Origin: Staphylococcus massiliensis CCUG 55927
Lineage (GTDB): Bacteria > Bacillota > Bacilli > Staphylococcales > Staphylococcaceae
NCBI RefSeq assembly: GCF_000298075.1
Contig: NZ_JH815593.1
Location: forward strand, 1,132,597-1,196,596
Direction: 5' to 3'
DNA: 64,000 bases
The notes beneath the pieces were generated by a model, which was not told where the DNA came from, did no database searches, and was given only the letters and a program-made list of their open reading frames with translations. Shown here piece after piece: positions 56,314 to 64,000 of the stretch. Numbering within the stretch: the first letter of the stretch is position 1; each line of letters starts with the position of its first letter. Position numbers and translations under genes: made by a program.

Positions 56314-58251
56314 TTATTTTTGATTACCATATTCGCCTGCTTTGTAATGGTAATTAGATGGTTTGACTTTATCAAAGTCTTTGTTGTCGTAGAATCTGAA
56401 TAAGTCACCATTTAAGATTTTGTCACTGATTGATAAGTCTTTTTCCACTTGTTGCTTATCTGATTCAAGTGATTTAGGTTCTTCTTCAAGTGGTTCATTT
56501 GTCTTCTGATCGTATGCTTTACCGTTAATATATTGATACTTATCAGTTACGAAGTCACCATTTCTGAATGGTACGACTTGTTTATGATCCTTAGATAACA
56601 TATCTGTACCTAGCATAGCGTAATTCTTAGAATCAATACCTAATAAGTGTAGCATTGTCGGCATAACATCGATTTGGCCTGCGTATGTTGGGTCAACTTG
56701 ACCTTCCATACCAGGAACTTTTAGCCAGAATCCTGTGCGGTTCAGGTCAGAGAATTTGGCTGGTGTGATTTCTTCACCTAAAAGTTTTTCCATTGCTTTG
56801 TTATGATTTTCAGAAATACCATAGTGGTCACCGTAAATCATAATCACTGAATCATCGTATAAGCCTTTTGCTTTTAGTTCGTTGATAAACTGTTCAAGTG
56901 ATTCATCTAAATATCTTGCTGTTTGAATATATCCATCAACAGTTGAGTCACCCGTGTTTGGCTTTTCAATTGAAGCATCTTGAGGGTTTAAAGTAAATGG
57001 ATAATGGTTTGTTAACGTAATTAAGTGCGAATAGAACGGTTCTTTTTCTTTCGCTAAATATTCTGCTGATTTCGTGAAGAATTCTTTATCTTTAAGTCCT
57101 AAGTTTTCTAAGTTCTTAGGTGACATATCGTAGTAAGTTGCATCGTAGAACTTATCGATACCAAAGTGTTTATAAACTTGGTCACGGTTCCAGAACGTTT
57201 TGTAGTCACCATGCATCACGTTAGATGTGTAACCTTGTTTTTGGTTCATGATAGCTGGTAATGATTGATACGTGTTGTCTCCTTTTAATGAAAAGGCTGA
57301 ACCTTGAGGTAAACCATATAAACTGTTGTCCATAGTGAACTCAGCATCTGATGTTTTACCTTGACCAGTTTGGTGATAGAAGTTTGGATAATAACGGTAC
57401 TCGCTATTACCTGATGATAATTTATTTAAGTAAGGTGTTACTTCTTCACCGTTCACTTTTTTATTGATCAAGAAAGTTTGGAAACTTTCTAAGTGAATTT
57501 TGATAACATTTTTGCCTTTAGCTTTACCGAAGTATTCCATATTCGGTTCTGCGTTCTTTTGTTTTGTGTAGTTTAAAACTTCTGTTAAGTCATCTTCTGA
57601 TGCTAAAGCTTTTTGTTGTTTGTTTTGGACTGTTTTAACACCGTCATACACTGTGAAGTTATATGGTCCTAAATACTTAACTAAGTATTTATGGTCGAAT
57701 GTACGTGTTAATAAGTCTGGACGATCTGTTTCAGCAAAACTTAAGTTTAAGAAGAATAATGCTACTGAAACGGCCATCACAACTGGGATAAACTTTTTGC
57801 TGAATACGCGCTCGCTTAACCAGTCACGTTTGAAAAGTAATACGAATAGATAGAATAATGTATCTAAGAAATACATGAAGTCATACCATTCGAAAGAAGC
57901 TGTAACGGCACCGCCCATGGATTCAACGTTACCTGCTTGGTTTAGCGTACTAAATGTTAGGAAATCCGAGAAGAATCGGAAATACACAACATTCGCATAC
58001 AGTAGGAACGTAAGTAAAAATCCACCAATGAATAACAACCAGTATGCTTTCTTACCTTTAAAGAATAAAAATATACTTAAAACTAGGGCGATTAAACTAT
58101 ATGGGTTCATGAGCAAAATCAAGTTCTGCACTAAACCTTTGACGCCCAGAGAAAAGTCAACGTAATAAGCAAAATATGTCTTCAAAGACAAAGTTAATAC
58201 TGTCAATAAGAAGAACATAAATACACTTATTTTCTTTTTCTGTGTACTCAT
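56314..58251 (-). CDS. ltaS: Lipoteichoic acid synthase
   Basis: A 645-residue polyglycerolphosphate polymerase that builds lipoteichoic acid from phosphatidylglycerol. Five N-terminal helices (about 10-200) anchor an extracellular sulfatase-like domain. The signal peptidase site ALA-S lies near residue 217, and the catalytic Thr is in [15 protein letters not shown] (Thr300 in S. aureus). Metal ligands include IHLESFQ and [12 protein letters not shown]. The ATG at 58251 follows GGAGG by eight bases; an upstream in-frame start at 58266 overlaps that site. Length equals the S. aureus enzyme. Confidence 0.97.
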   Translation of the reverse strand: MSTQKKKISVFMFFLLTVLTLSLKTYFAYYVDFSLGVKGLVQNLILLMNPYSLIALVLSIFLFFKGKKAYWLLFIGGFLLTFLLYANVVYFRFFSDFLTFSTLNQAGNVESMGGAVTASFEWYDFMYFLDTLFYLFVLLFKRDWLSERVFSKKFIPVVMAVSVALFFLNLSFAETDRPDLLTRTFDHKYLVKYLGPYNFTVYDGVKTVQNKQQKALASEDDLTEVLNYTKQKNAEPNMEYFGKAKGKNVIKIHLESFQTFLINKKVNGEEVTPYLNKLSSGNSEYRYYPNFYHQTGQGKTSDAEFTMDNSLYGLPQGSAFSLKGDNTYQSLPAIMNQKQGYTSNVMHGDYKTFWNRDQVYKHFGIDKFYDATYYDMSPKNLENLGLKDKEFFTKSAEYLAKEKEPFYSHLITLTNHYPFTLNPQDASIEKPNTGDSTVDGYIQTARYLDESLEQFINELKAKGLYDDSVIMIYGDHYGISENHNKAMEKLLGEEITPAKFSDLNRTGFWLKVPGMEGQVDPTYAGQIDVMPTMLHLLGIDSKNYAMLGTDMLSKDHKQVVPFRNGDFVTDKYQYINGKAYDQKTNEPLEEEPKSLESDKQQVEKDLSISDKILNGDLFRFYDNKDFDKVKPSNYHYKAGEYGNQK

Positions 58252-58613
58252 GATTGTAGCCTCCATTTAATCATATTCATTTGTCCAAGTTTCATTTATC
58301 GTTTATTTACAAAGTTATTGTCAAATCAATCTCAGTTACATATAAAGGGTTATATGTAACATTTCTGTAATATTCTATATTCAGTACAATATATAAATAT
58401 ATAGGAACAAGTGAAATATTTCAAGCGAAACCACCTGTTTTTAAAAATATTTTTCACGCTTAAATTTAACTTCATATTCAATTAAAATTAAATTAATAAT
58501 AGCCTTAGGATTGATTTAAAGAAGTTAATATTTAATCAATACAAACTGAAATCTATTATACACCTTGCTTCACTAAAAGTTTTCAGTCTTAAGGTTGATA
58601 TCCATCTCAATAT
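58252..58613. other. Upstream region of ltaS
   Basis: A 360-base AT-rich gap upstream of ltaS, ending at the pxpC terminator. It must hold the ltaS promoter; several TATAAA/TATATA stretches near 58390-58402 are candidates, but no pair is convincing. No ORF seen. Confidence 0.4.
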
Positions 58614-58655
58614 AAAAAAAGTGGACCTCGCGACTTTTCAAAACGCAGATCCACC
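58614..58655 (-). terminator. Terminator of the pab-pxp gene cluster
   Basis: GTGGACCTCGCG (58621-58632) pairs with CGCAGATCCAC (58644-58654), followed on the minus strand by TTTTTTTAT. Confidence 0.85.
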
Positions 58656-58848
58656 TTATCAAATATTTAATTGGTCATGTTAAAGTAAAAAGCGTCTTCA
58701 AAGTGTCGTTTACGAACGTTTAATTTCGACGTCGCCACCTAAATCAACATCGCGTTTCTTCATTAAATATCATTACACGCATGTCCACGAACAACGACGC
58801 GATCGCTTCAAACTTACGCACCTTCTCACAACACGAAATCCAACTCCG
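58656..58848. other. Coding-like scrap between pxpC and its terminator
   Basis: About 190 bases with higher GC than other gaps. After the pxpC stop the same minus-strand frame stays open for 34 codons, and a second frame reads KKRDVDLGGDVEIKRS before a stop near 58710. Neither has a ribosome binding site. It could be the remains of a lost downstream gene or merely 3' UTR. No function assigned. Confidence 0.3.
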
Positions 58849-59865
58849 TTACGATTTCACAACTTTAGCCATTTCTTCCTGCATCTTAAACTCAATACAA
58901 TGGAAGAGTTGGTTTACCCATCGATCATACTTAATCAGATTCTTTTCAGCCTGCTCGATATCAATATACTGGAATTTAAGCTTAGCACCTTGTGGCTTTT
59001 GCGAAATTTTAGAGATATGATAACTCGCGACCGTGCCTAGCTGCGGATAACTTCCCAGCGTATAGTGATCGTTGAGTAAAATGATTGGTGTACCGTCACG
59101 TTTAACTTGAATAGAGCCGCGTTTAACCGCTTGATGCGGCGGCATATCATCGTAATAAGCTTTTATAGGCACACCATCAAGTACGATACCAACGCGGTTT
59201 GCTTTACTCGTAAGCTTATATTCATTTGTTGTAAATTGCTTTTTAGTCGCTTCTGTAAAATCTTCAGCGCCCTTACTTTTTATAACGTGAATCACGTCTG
59301 AAAGATAATTGAGACTTAACGTATAACCATCTACGCCCCAAGTAGCTTTCTTGGACTTTTCAAGATTCTCAAAGAGTTTATGATGGCGTTCGTTATAATC
59401 ACGTTTCATATTAATTTCATCGCCAGCTTTCAATGTACGACCATGGAAGCCACCGAGCTTAGAAATCATGTCTGTTGATGTGGAACCAAGCCATGTGTCG
59501 AGTTCAAAGCCACCTGCTACAGCTAAGTAGGCACGCGTACTTTTCGTATGGTCGGTAAATGTAAGGACGTCGCCTTTTTCTAAGCGATATAATTTAGAAG
59601 GATAAATCGACATGTCGCCTACGTGGGCTTTAAAATGCGCACCAGTTATCGCGATTAAGGTTGGTTCTGTAAAACGAATACGTGCCATCTTATGCGTCAT
59701 TTCAAGTGTTGCTTCGTTTTTATCATTGCCAACTAATCGGTTCGCAATTTCATGCGCAAGTGAATCTAATGCGCCGCTTGCGATAATACCTAAATGTTCA
59801 TATCCTTTGCGACCTAAATCTTGAAAACTTGAAAATAGGCCACCATCTTCAATTATGATTGACAT
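58849..59865 (-). CDS. pxpC: 5-oxoprolinase subunit PxpC / biotin-dependent carboxyltransferase family
   Basis: A 338-residue protein of the KipA/YbgK family. With PxpA and PxpB it forms an ATP-dependent 5-oxoprolinase that opens pyroglutamate to glutamate. Family motifs are SSFQDLGRKGYEHLGIIASGALD (about 12-34), YLAVAGGF (about 111-118) and GSYPQLGTVASYH near residue 275. It overlaps pxpB by 13 bases. No pxpA is in the window. It is the last gene of the pab-pxp string. Confidence 0.88.
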   Translation of the reverse strand: MSIIIEDGGLFSSFQDLGRKGYEHLGIIASGALDSLAHEIANRLVGNDKNEATLEMTHKMARIRFTEPTLIAITGAHFKAHVGDMSIYPSKLYRLEKGDVLTFTDHTKSTRAYLAVAGGFELDTWLGSTSTDMISKLGGFHGRTLKAGDEINMKRDYNERHHKLFENLEKSKKATWGVDGYTLSLNYLSDVIHVIKSKGAEDFTEATKKQFTTNEYKLTSKANRVGIVLDGVPIKAYYDDMPPHQAVKRGSIQVKRDGTPIILLNDHYTLGSYPQLGTVASYHISKISQKPQGAKLKFQYIDIEQAEKNLIKYDRWVNQLFHCIEFKMQEEMAKVVKS

Positions 59866-60557
59866 GGCTTAAAGCCCCCTAATTCTATATCTTTTTGAGA
59901 AACCGCTTTGAAAGACACCATATCGCCAACTTTTAATACAGTTATCGATTCGCTTGAAGGATCGAATAATTGAACTGGCGTATAGCCAACAACAAGCCAG
60001 TCACCATACGTATCATTCGTTACGATACCGCACTTTTGACCTTCAATAATGACAGACCCTGCTGGAATAAAGCGCTTGTGAACACCAGTTTGTCTCGCGT
60101 AAAGTTTGGAATCTAGCCCCGTTAAATAAGGGAAGCCTGGTGAATAACCCATCATCGACACGAAGTAGCGATTCTCAGTATGTAATTGCACAAACTCACT
60201 TTCAGTTAAATGGTTCGCATTAAGTAAATCTTTAAGGTCAGGACCGTACGTGTCGCCATAGACAACAGGAATTTCACACACGTCTTGGTGTTCAGTTTCT
60301 TCAGATTGAATATCCATGTCCTCAATTAAAGCCTTCATATATTTAAATGGTGATTCAATATCATAATGCTTAATCATATTCGTCGCGTCATAAACGACTA
60401 GTAAATCGGATTCAGTCGGCACGATTTCGATAATAAACGGTAAATGTTTAGCACGTAGCGCTTTACTTAACTTGATTAAATCTTCAGTTGTTGATTTAGA
60501 AACATCTCCGTCTAGTGAAACGACGATAGCTAAATCCCCTTGACTATAGACTTTCAT
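59853..60557 (-). CDS. pxpB: 5-oxoprolinase subunit PxpB (KipI family)
   Basis: A 234-residue protein of the KipI/YbgJ family, the partner of PxpC. The signature is SMMGYSPGFPYLTGLDSKLYARQT (about 140-163), followed by PAGSVIIEGQKCGI. The Bacillus homologue KipI inhibits the sporulation kinase KinA, but the enzyme subunit role is the general one. It starts 18 bases after the small membrane-protein gene, so it belongs to the same transcript as pabABC by spacing. Confidence 0.88.
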   Translation of the reverse strand: MKVYSQGDLAIVVSLDGDVSKSTTEDLIKLSKALRAKHLPFIIEIVPTESDLLVVYDATNMIKHYDIESPFKYMKALIEDMDIQSEETEHQDVCEIPVVYGDTYGPDLKDLLNANHLTESEFVQLHTENRYFVSMMGYSPGFPYLTGLDSKLYARQTGVHKRFIPAGSVIIEGQKCGIVTNDTYGDWLVVGYTPVQLFDPSSESITVLKVGDMVSFKAVSQKDIELGGFKPCQS

Positions 60558-60575
60558 CAGGTCATCTCACCTTTC

Positions 60576-60779
60576 CTAATTGTAAAAGCCACCGAGTAGC
60601 CTTATCATAATTTTCACGATTGCATGCATAAATAAGTAAACTGTAAATATCAATATGAGTGATGTTAGCACCACTACAATATATTTCAAAGGTTGATAAG
60701 ATGTGTCCAATTGCTTATACACAAAGTGACGTAGCAGAAATGTCATTGCAATAATACAGAATAGATATACAAATACCAT
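60576..60779 (-). CDS. Small two-helix membrane protein between pabC and pxpB
   Basis: I do not recognise this gene. It encodes 67 residues from ATG 60779 (eight bases after AAGGG) with two hydrophobic helices (about 1-18 and 31-52) separated by a basic loop (RHFVYKQ). The frame could begin at a GTG (60788) that overlaps the pabC stop as GTGA, but that GTG is fused to the ribosome binding site. It is tightly packed in the pab-pxp string. Confidence 0.65.
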   Translation of the reverse strand: MVFVYLFCIIAMTFLLRHFVYKQLDTSYQPLKYIVVVLTSLILIFTVYLFMHAIVKIMIRLLGGFYN

Positions 60780-60784
60780 AACCG

Positions 60785-61402
60785 TCACCCTTTAAGCTCT
60801 AATTTAACATCAACCATTTCTCTTAAACTGTTCAACATATAAAGTTTTACTTTATGTTGTTTTATTTTATCTATAATTTCAGTAATTGTATAGTTTCTTT
60901 CCGTGATTTTTTTATCATTTAATAGTGCCTGGCGCATACACCCATTTAGAAAGTCCCCTTCATACACAGGCGTATATACGTTTTGATCCTCTTCAATCGC
61001 AACGTTACCGATATTAAATTCAAGCACCTTGTCGTTAGCATCATACAACAAGATTAAATCCGTCGGTTGATCGAAAGCAAGATGTGCCCGTTCAGACGTC
61101 TTATACGTCCGCTTCCAAGATGCCACGTTCTCGTTCAACTCTCCGTACGTTGCTGTTAAGTATGCCGTTGGTTGCATCCTTTGAAAAGCACTTTCAAGCC
61201 TACCATCCTGATCGAGCGTCACTTTCAATCGATATATCGCATCATCTTGTATTTGATTAAGAACCGCTTCAACCTCAGATTGAAATGCTTCTTCTTGAAA
61301 AGGTATGTCAAAATAATGTGCCGCTTGGCGGATTCGTCTTTGATGCAAGTCGAACCTTGGAATATGCTTATCTTCAATGCGCATCGTTTCAATTACATGC
61401 AT
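60785..61402 (-). CDS. pabC: Aminodeoxychorismate lyase (PabC-like)
   Basis: A 205-residue fold-type IV PLP protein by position and pattern. PabC converts 4-amino-4-deoxychorismate to p-aminobenzoate and pyruvate for folate. The region RTYKTSERAHL (about 98-108) carries the expected PLP lysine, and EFNIGNVAIEED (about 127-138) stands where other family members have E.S..N.F. It is shorter than E. coli PabC (269). The start lies one base past the end of pabB, with its AAAGGGG inside pabB. Confidence 0.85.
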   Translation of the reverse strand: MHVIETMRIEDKHIPRFDLHQRRIRQAAHYFDIPFQEEAFQSEVEAVLNQIQDDAIYRLKVTLDQDGRLESAFQRMQPTAYLTATYGELNENVASWKRTYKTSERAHLAFDQPTDLILLYDANDKVLEFNIGNVAIEEDQNVYTPVYEGDFLNGCMRQALLNDKKITERNYTITEIIDKIKQHKVKLYMLNSLREMVDVKLELKG

Positions 61403-61403
61403 A

Positions 61404-62543
61404 TTAAATCCCCTTTAAAATAGACGTTTTAGCTTGGAACTCATCATACTCATTATTCGGGTCAGAGTCGATTGTAATACCTGCACCGACACCATAAACG
61501 GCTTCATCATATATATATTGTACCGTTCGAATCGGTACGTTGAAGATCATTTTAGTGTCAGGTAATAGTAAACCGATTGTACCGCAGTATGCGTGTCTAG
61601 GTGTTTGCTCAAGTTGATGAATGATAGACATTGTATTTATTTTAGGTGCACCTGTAATCGAACCGCACGGGAATAGGGCTTTTAAAATAGTGTGTAAAGA
61701 AGTCCCTTGACGCAACGTACCTTTCACGATGCTCGTCATTTGATAGACCGTCTCGAATGTTTCGATAAAGAATGGTAAATCGACGTCTATCGTACCAGGC
61801 TTAGCAATGCGTGATATATCATTGCGCAATAGATCCACAATCATGACGTTCTCGGCACGGTCCTTTAACGACTGCGCTAACGTATCATAGTTCGCTTGGT
61901 CAGTTTCAGGCGAGGTACCCCTTGGCATCGTACCTTTCATCGGACGACTTAAAATTGTATTGGGTTGATTGTCGTACGTCCCCTTCTGGAAGAATAATTC
62001 CGGTGAAATCGATGCTACCTTAACGTCATCCGTATCAATCATGACGGTGTATGACCCGTGACCACCTTCGCTTAAGGCGTGATAGATGTCTGCGATACCT
62101 TGTGAAATCGGTCTACTTAAACGCGTCGTATAGTTTACTTGGTACGTGTTACCTTCCGTGATTTCACGTTGTATCGTTTCAATGCTTTCTATAATAGAAG
62201 CTTTCGATGCCTTGAATTGGAATTGGCTGTCCGAACTTGGCGTTGAAACCGTATTGGCCTGCGTATGTTGAACAGGTTCCTTAAAGACGTAGCATGCCCC
62301 GTACACCGAATCAGACGGCTCGTAAGTGACGAGGTCTGAATTGAAAGCTGGTGCTGCTTCGTATGGTAAATATACCACCACGTAAAAGCCCTGTCGTTGA
62401 TAGTCTTCAGCGAAATCAATCATTGGGCATACCTCATCTTTAGAACGCGCGATGAACGATGCATCGGGTTGTTCAAATTGGAATTGGTATGTTGAATGCG
62501 TGTTAGGACTATTTAAATATTTATAATTAATGTTGACTGACAT
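61404..62543 (-). CDS. pabB: Aminodeoxychorismate synthase component I
   Basis: A 379-residue chorismate-binding enzyme that aminates chorismate with ammonia from PabA. Typical motifs are GNTYQVNYTTRL (about 134-145), SPELFFQ, SRPMKGTMPRG (with the catalytic Lys), IVDLLRNDISRIA and the C-terminal FPCGSITGAPKI. The ATG at 62543 follows TAGGTG; the GTG at 62552 is inside that site. It overlaps pabA by 17 bases. Confidence 0.94.
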   Translation of the reverse strand: MSVNINYKYLNSPNTHSTYQFQFEQPDASFIARSKDEVCPMIDFAEDYQRQGFYVVVYLPYEAAPAFNSDLVTYEPSDSVYGACYVFKEPVQHTQANTVSTPSSDSQFQFKASKASIIESIETIQREITEGNTYQVNYTTRLSRPISQGIADIYHALSEGGHGSYTVMIDTDDVKVASISPELFFQKGTYDNQPNTILSRPMKGTMPRGTSPETDQANYDTLAQSLKDRAENVMIVDLLRNDISRIAKPGTIDVDLPFFIETFETVYQMTSIVKGTLRQGTSLHTILKALFPCGSITGAPKINTMSIIHQLEQTPRHAYCGTIGLLLPDTKMIFNVPIRTVQYIYDEAVYGVGAGITIDSDPNNEYDEFQAKTSILKGI

Positions 62544-63120
62544 GTGACGCACCTACCTTCGCTAGAAAAAGTCGTATTTGCTCGTGACCGTACGCGCTTA
62601 AATAGGATTCAGGGTGATACTGCAAGCCGTATATCGGCAATGATTGATGCGAGACAGCCATGGGCACATCCTTCTCATTTGAAGCACAGATTTGTAGCGG
62701 TTCGCGCACAGAGTCACGCTTCGCCATGAGTGAATGGTAGCGCATCACTTCGAACCCTTGAGGCAATCCTTGGAATAGGACTTTTCCTGAATGGGTAAGC
62801 GATGTCGTGTGACCATGGACAGGCTTCTCGTTGTGAACGATGTCGCCACCATAATACGAAACGATGAGTTGAAAGCCTAGACAAACGCCTAATATCGGCA
62901 CACGCGTTTCATAATGGGATAAAAGATCGAATAGAATGGGATAGTCTTTAGGCGTCTTCGGGCCAGGAGAAATAATAAGGGCCGAGATATCCCAAGTCTT
63001 TAATGTGTTTAAATCAATCGCATCAACGTCGATAACCTTCAACGGTCGTGTTGTTTCGGTTGAAACATAATCGACGAGATTATATGTAAATGAATCTTTA
63101 TTATTAATTATAACTATCAT
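62527..63120 (-). CDS. pabA: Aminodeoxychorismate synthase component II (glutamine amidotransferase)
   Basis: A 197-residue class I amidotransferase that releases ammonia from glutamine for PabB. The triad is visible: Cys in GVCLGFQLIV (about 78-87), and His and Glu in LQYHPESYLS (about 167-176). The N-terminus MIVIINNKDSFTYNL is standard; ATG 63120 is preferred over ATG 63126 on spacing to AGAG. It heads the minus-strand cluster and is divergent from queC. Confidence 0.93.
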   Translation of the reverse strand: MIVIINNKDSFTYNLVDYVSTETTRPLKVIDVDAIDLNTLKTWDISALIISPGPKTPKDYPILFDLLSHYETRVPILGVCLGFQLIVSYYGGDIVHNEKPVHGHTTSLTHSGKVLFQGLPQGFEVMRYHSLMAKRDSVREPLQICASNEKDVPMAVSHQSLPIYGLQYHPESYLSAYGHEQIRLFLAKVGASHVSQH

Positions 63121-63224
63121 TGTCATACGCTCTTTTCTATAACACTTTATAACCATTATCCCAAATTGCGACTTGCTTTTACAATGGTAATGTATTATTC
63201 TTAGGAACGGACAAATAAATGATG

Positions 63225-63260
63225 AGAGGTTCCTAGCTCATACCCTCTATAAAAAACTAG
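63225..63260 (+). promoter_or_regulatory. preQ1 class I riboswitch
   Basis: AGAGGTTCCTAGC..ACCCTCT followed by ATAAAAAACTAG. P1 is AGAGG (63225-63229) with CCTCT (63244-63248); the pseudoknot P2 pairs CTAG (63233-63236) with CTAG (63257-63260); the A-rich tail between them is present. This is the compact preQ1-I aptamer of Bacillus queCDEF leaders. It precedes queC by about 110 bases. Confidence 0.93.
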
Positions 63261-63301
63261 ACTTACATGATGACATGCATTCAACTCGTTTTTTATATAT
63301 A

Positions 63302-63331
63302 GCCTGGGACTTTAAGTCTCAGGTTTTTTTA
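63302..63331 (+). terminator. Intrinsic terminator in the queC leader
   Basis: CCTGGGACT (63303-63311), TTA loop, AGTCTCAGG (63315-63323), then seven T. It lies between the preQ1 aptamer and the queC ATG, so it is the likely expression platform, closing transcription when preQ1 is bound. The linking antiterminator was not resolved. Confidence 0.85.
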
Positions 63332-63370
63332 TTTCATTTTTAAAAGATATGTAAAAAGGAGTCTGTTAAG

Positions 63371-64000
63371 ATGACTAAAACTTTAAATAAAGATAGAGCG
63401 ATCGTCGTATTTAGCGGTGGCCAAGATAGTACGACGTGCCTTTTCTATGCGAAACAAAAATATGAAGAAGTGATACTTGTAACATTTGAATATGGACAAC
63501 GTCATGACAAGGAAATTGAAGTCGCGAAGGCGATTGCGAAAGAGCAAGGTTTAGAACATCACGTGTTAGATATGTCGTTATTATCTCAACTGACGCCTAA
63601 TGCTCTGACGAACCATGATATGGATATCGAGACGAATGACGATGGGATGCCAAATACGTTCGTACCAGCACGTAATTTACTCTTCTTATCATTTGCAGGT
63701 GCGCTGAGTTATCAACTTGATGCGAAGACAATTATAACGGGCGTTTGTGAAACGGACTTCTCTGGCTATCCAGACTGCCGTGATGCATTTATTAAATCCA
63801 TGAACGTGACGTTAAACTTATCAATGGACCAAAATTTCGTCATCGAAACGCCTTTAATGTGGTTAGATAAGAAGGAAACATGGGCGTTAAGTGATGAGCT
63901 TGGTGCACTAGATTACGTACGCAATAAGACGTTAACGTGCTACAACGGCGTTATTGGTGATGGTTGCGGCGAATGCCCTGCTTGTAAACTGAGACAACGC
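63371..64000 (+). CDS. queC: 7-cyano-7-deazaguanine synthase QueC (3' end cut by window)
   Basis: An ATP-dependent enzyme that converts 7-carboxy-7-deazaguanine and ammonia to preQ0. 210 codons are visible from ATG 63371 (behind AAAAGGAG); roughly a dozen are missing. The PP-loop is FSGGQDSTT (about 14-22); [14 protein letters not shown] is the substrate region; the zinc site is [19 protein letters not shown] (four Cys). It is under the preQ1 riboswitch, and queD/queE may follow beyond the window. Confidence 0.96.
   Translation, partial: MTKTLNKDRAIVVFSGGQDSTTCLFYAKQKYEEVILVTFEYGQRHDKEIEVAKAIAKEQGLEHHVLDMSLLSQLTPNALTNHDMDIETNDDGMPNTFVPARNLLFLSFAGALSYQLDAKTIITGVCETDFSGYPDCRDAFIKSMNVTLNLSMDQNFVIETPLMWLDKKETWALSDELGALDYVRNKTLTCYNGVIGDGCGECPACKLRQR

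Noticed and set aside
58711-58764. A 17-codon ORF (MKKRDVDLGGDVEIKRS) as a real small gene
   Set aside because: No ribosome binding site and no promoter; kept only as part of a possible remnant.

Overview
The window is low-GC Firmicute DNA. Its gene content and order (prfB-secA-hpf-comFC-comFA-fakB, tagO, gdpS, pepT, murB, sstABCD, nrdIEF, hisC, an OpuC/EgtUV-type transporter, recQ, ltaS, pab genes, queC) match the Staphylococcus core chromosome. A YSIRK/LPXTG wall protein, an IsaB-like antigen, lipoteichoic acid synthase and a FusB-type protein also point to Staphylococcus. I cannot fix the species. It does not look like S. aureus itself: the giant adhesin, the tandem POT transporters and the fusB-type gene are extras. 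No rRNA, tRNA, insertion sequence, prophage or CRISPR array was seen.

Layout. 1-0.9 kb: csbA and an HD-domain nucleotidase. 1.3-10.2 kb: one 2948-residue cell-wall-anchored protein with 26 Ig-like repeats of two kinds. 10.5-20.1 kb: a LysM-CHAP wall hydrolase with a WalR box, prfB with its programmed frameshift, secA, hpf, the late competence pair comFA-comFC, fakB and yvyE. 20.4-29.5 kb: tagO, gdpS, a split ThrE exporter, pepT, a degenerate glycerate-kinase homologue, brxC, a GrpB-like gene, murB and a CHY zinc-finger gene. 29.7-30.2 kb: a 41-bp tandem-repeat array. 30.3-39.1 kb: Fur-controlled sstABCD, an IsaB-like antigen and NrdR-controlled nrdIEF. 39.3-46.5 kb: an EamA transporter with queF behind a LexA-like box, two POT transporters, a lipid kinase and a deoxyribonucleotidase. 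46.6-55 kb: hisC, an EgtUV-like transporter, recQ, an ABC-F ATPase and a ZIP transporter. 55-58.3 kb: a FusB-type gene with a leader peptide and attenuator, a second 41-bp array and ltaS. 58.8-63.1 kb: pabA-pabB-pabC, a small membrane protein and pxpB-pxpC on one strand. 63.2-64 kb: a preQ1-I riboswitch and queC, which runs off the end.

How the genes work together. Envelope building is served by tagO (wall teichoic acid), ltaS (lipoteichoic acid), murB (peptidoglycan), secA (secretion), the CHAP hydrolase and the giant adhesin. Deoxynucleotide supply and clean-up is served by nrdIEF and two nucleotidases. queF and queC belong to queuosine-precursor synthesis, and the pab genes to folate.

The most interesting regulatory reading is at 55.72-55.87 kb. 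A 16-codon leader peptide with its own ribosome binding site precedes the fusB-type gene, and mutually exclusive stems can either mask or release that gene's start region. Other points worth a second look are two unrelated 41-bp arrays with the same architecture, a repeated hairpin element whose two copies show compensatory base changes, and a glycerate-kinase homologue lacking several conserved active-site motifs.
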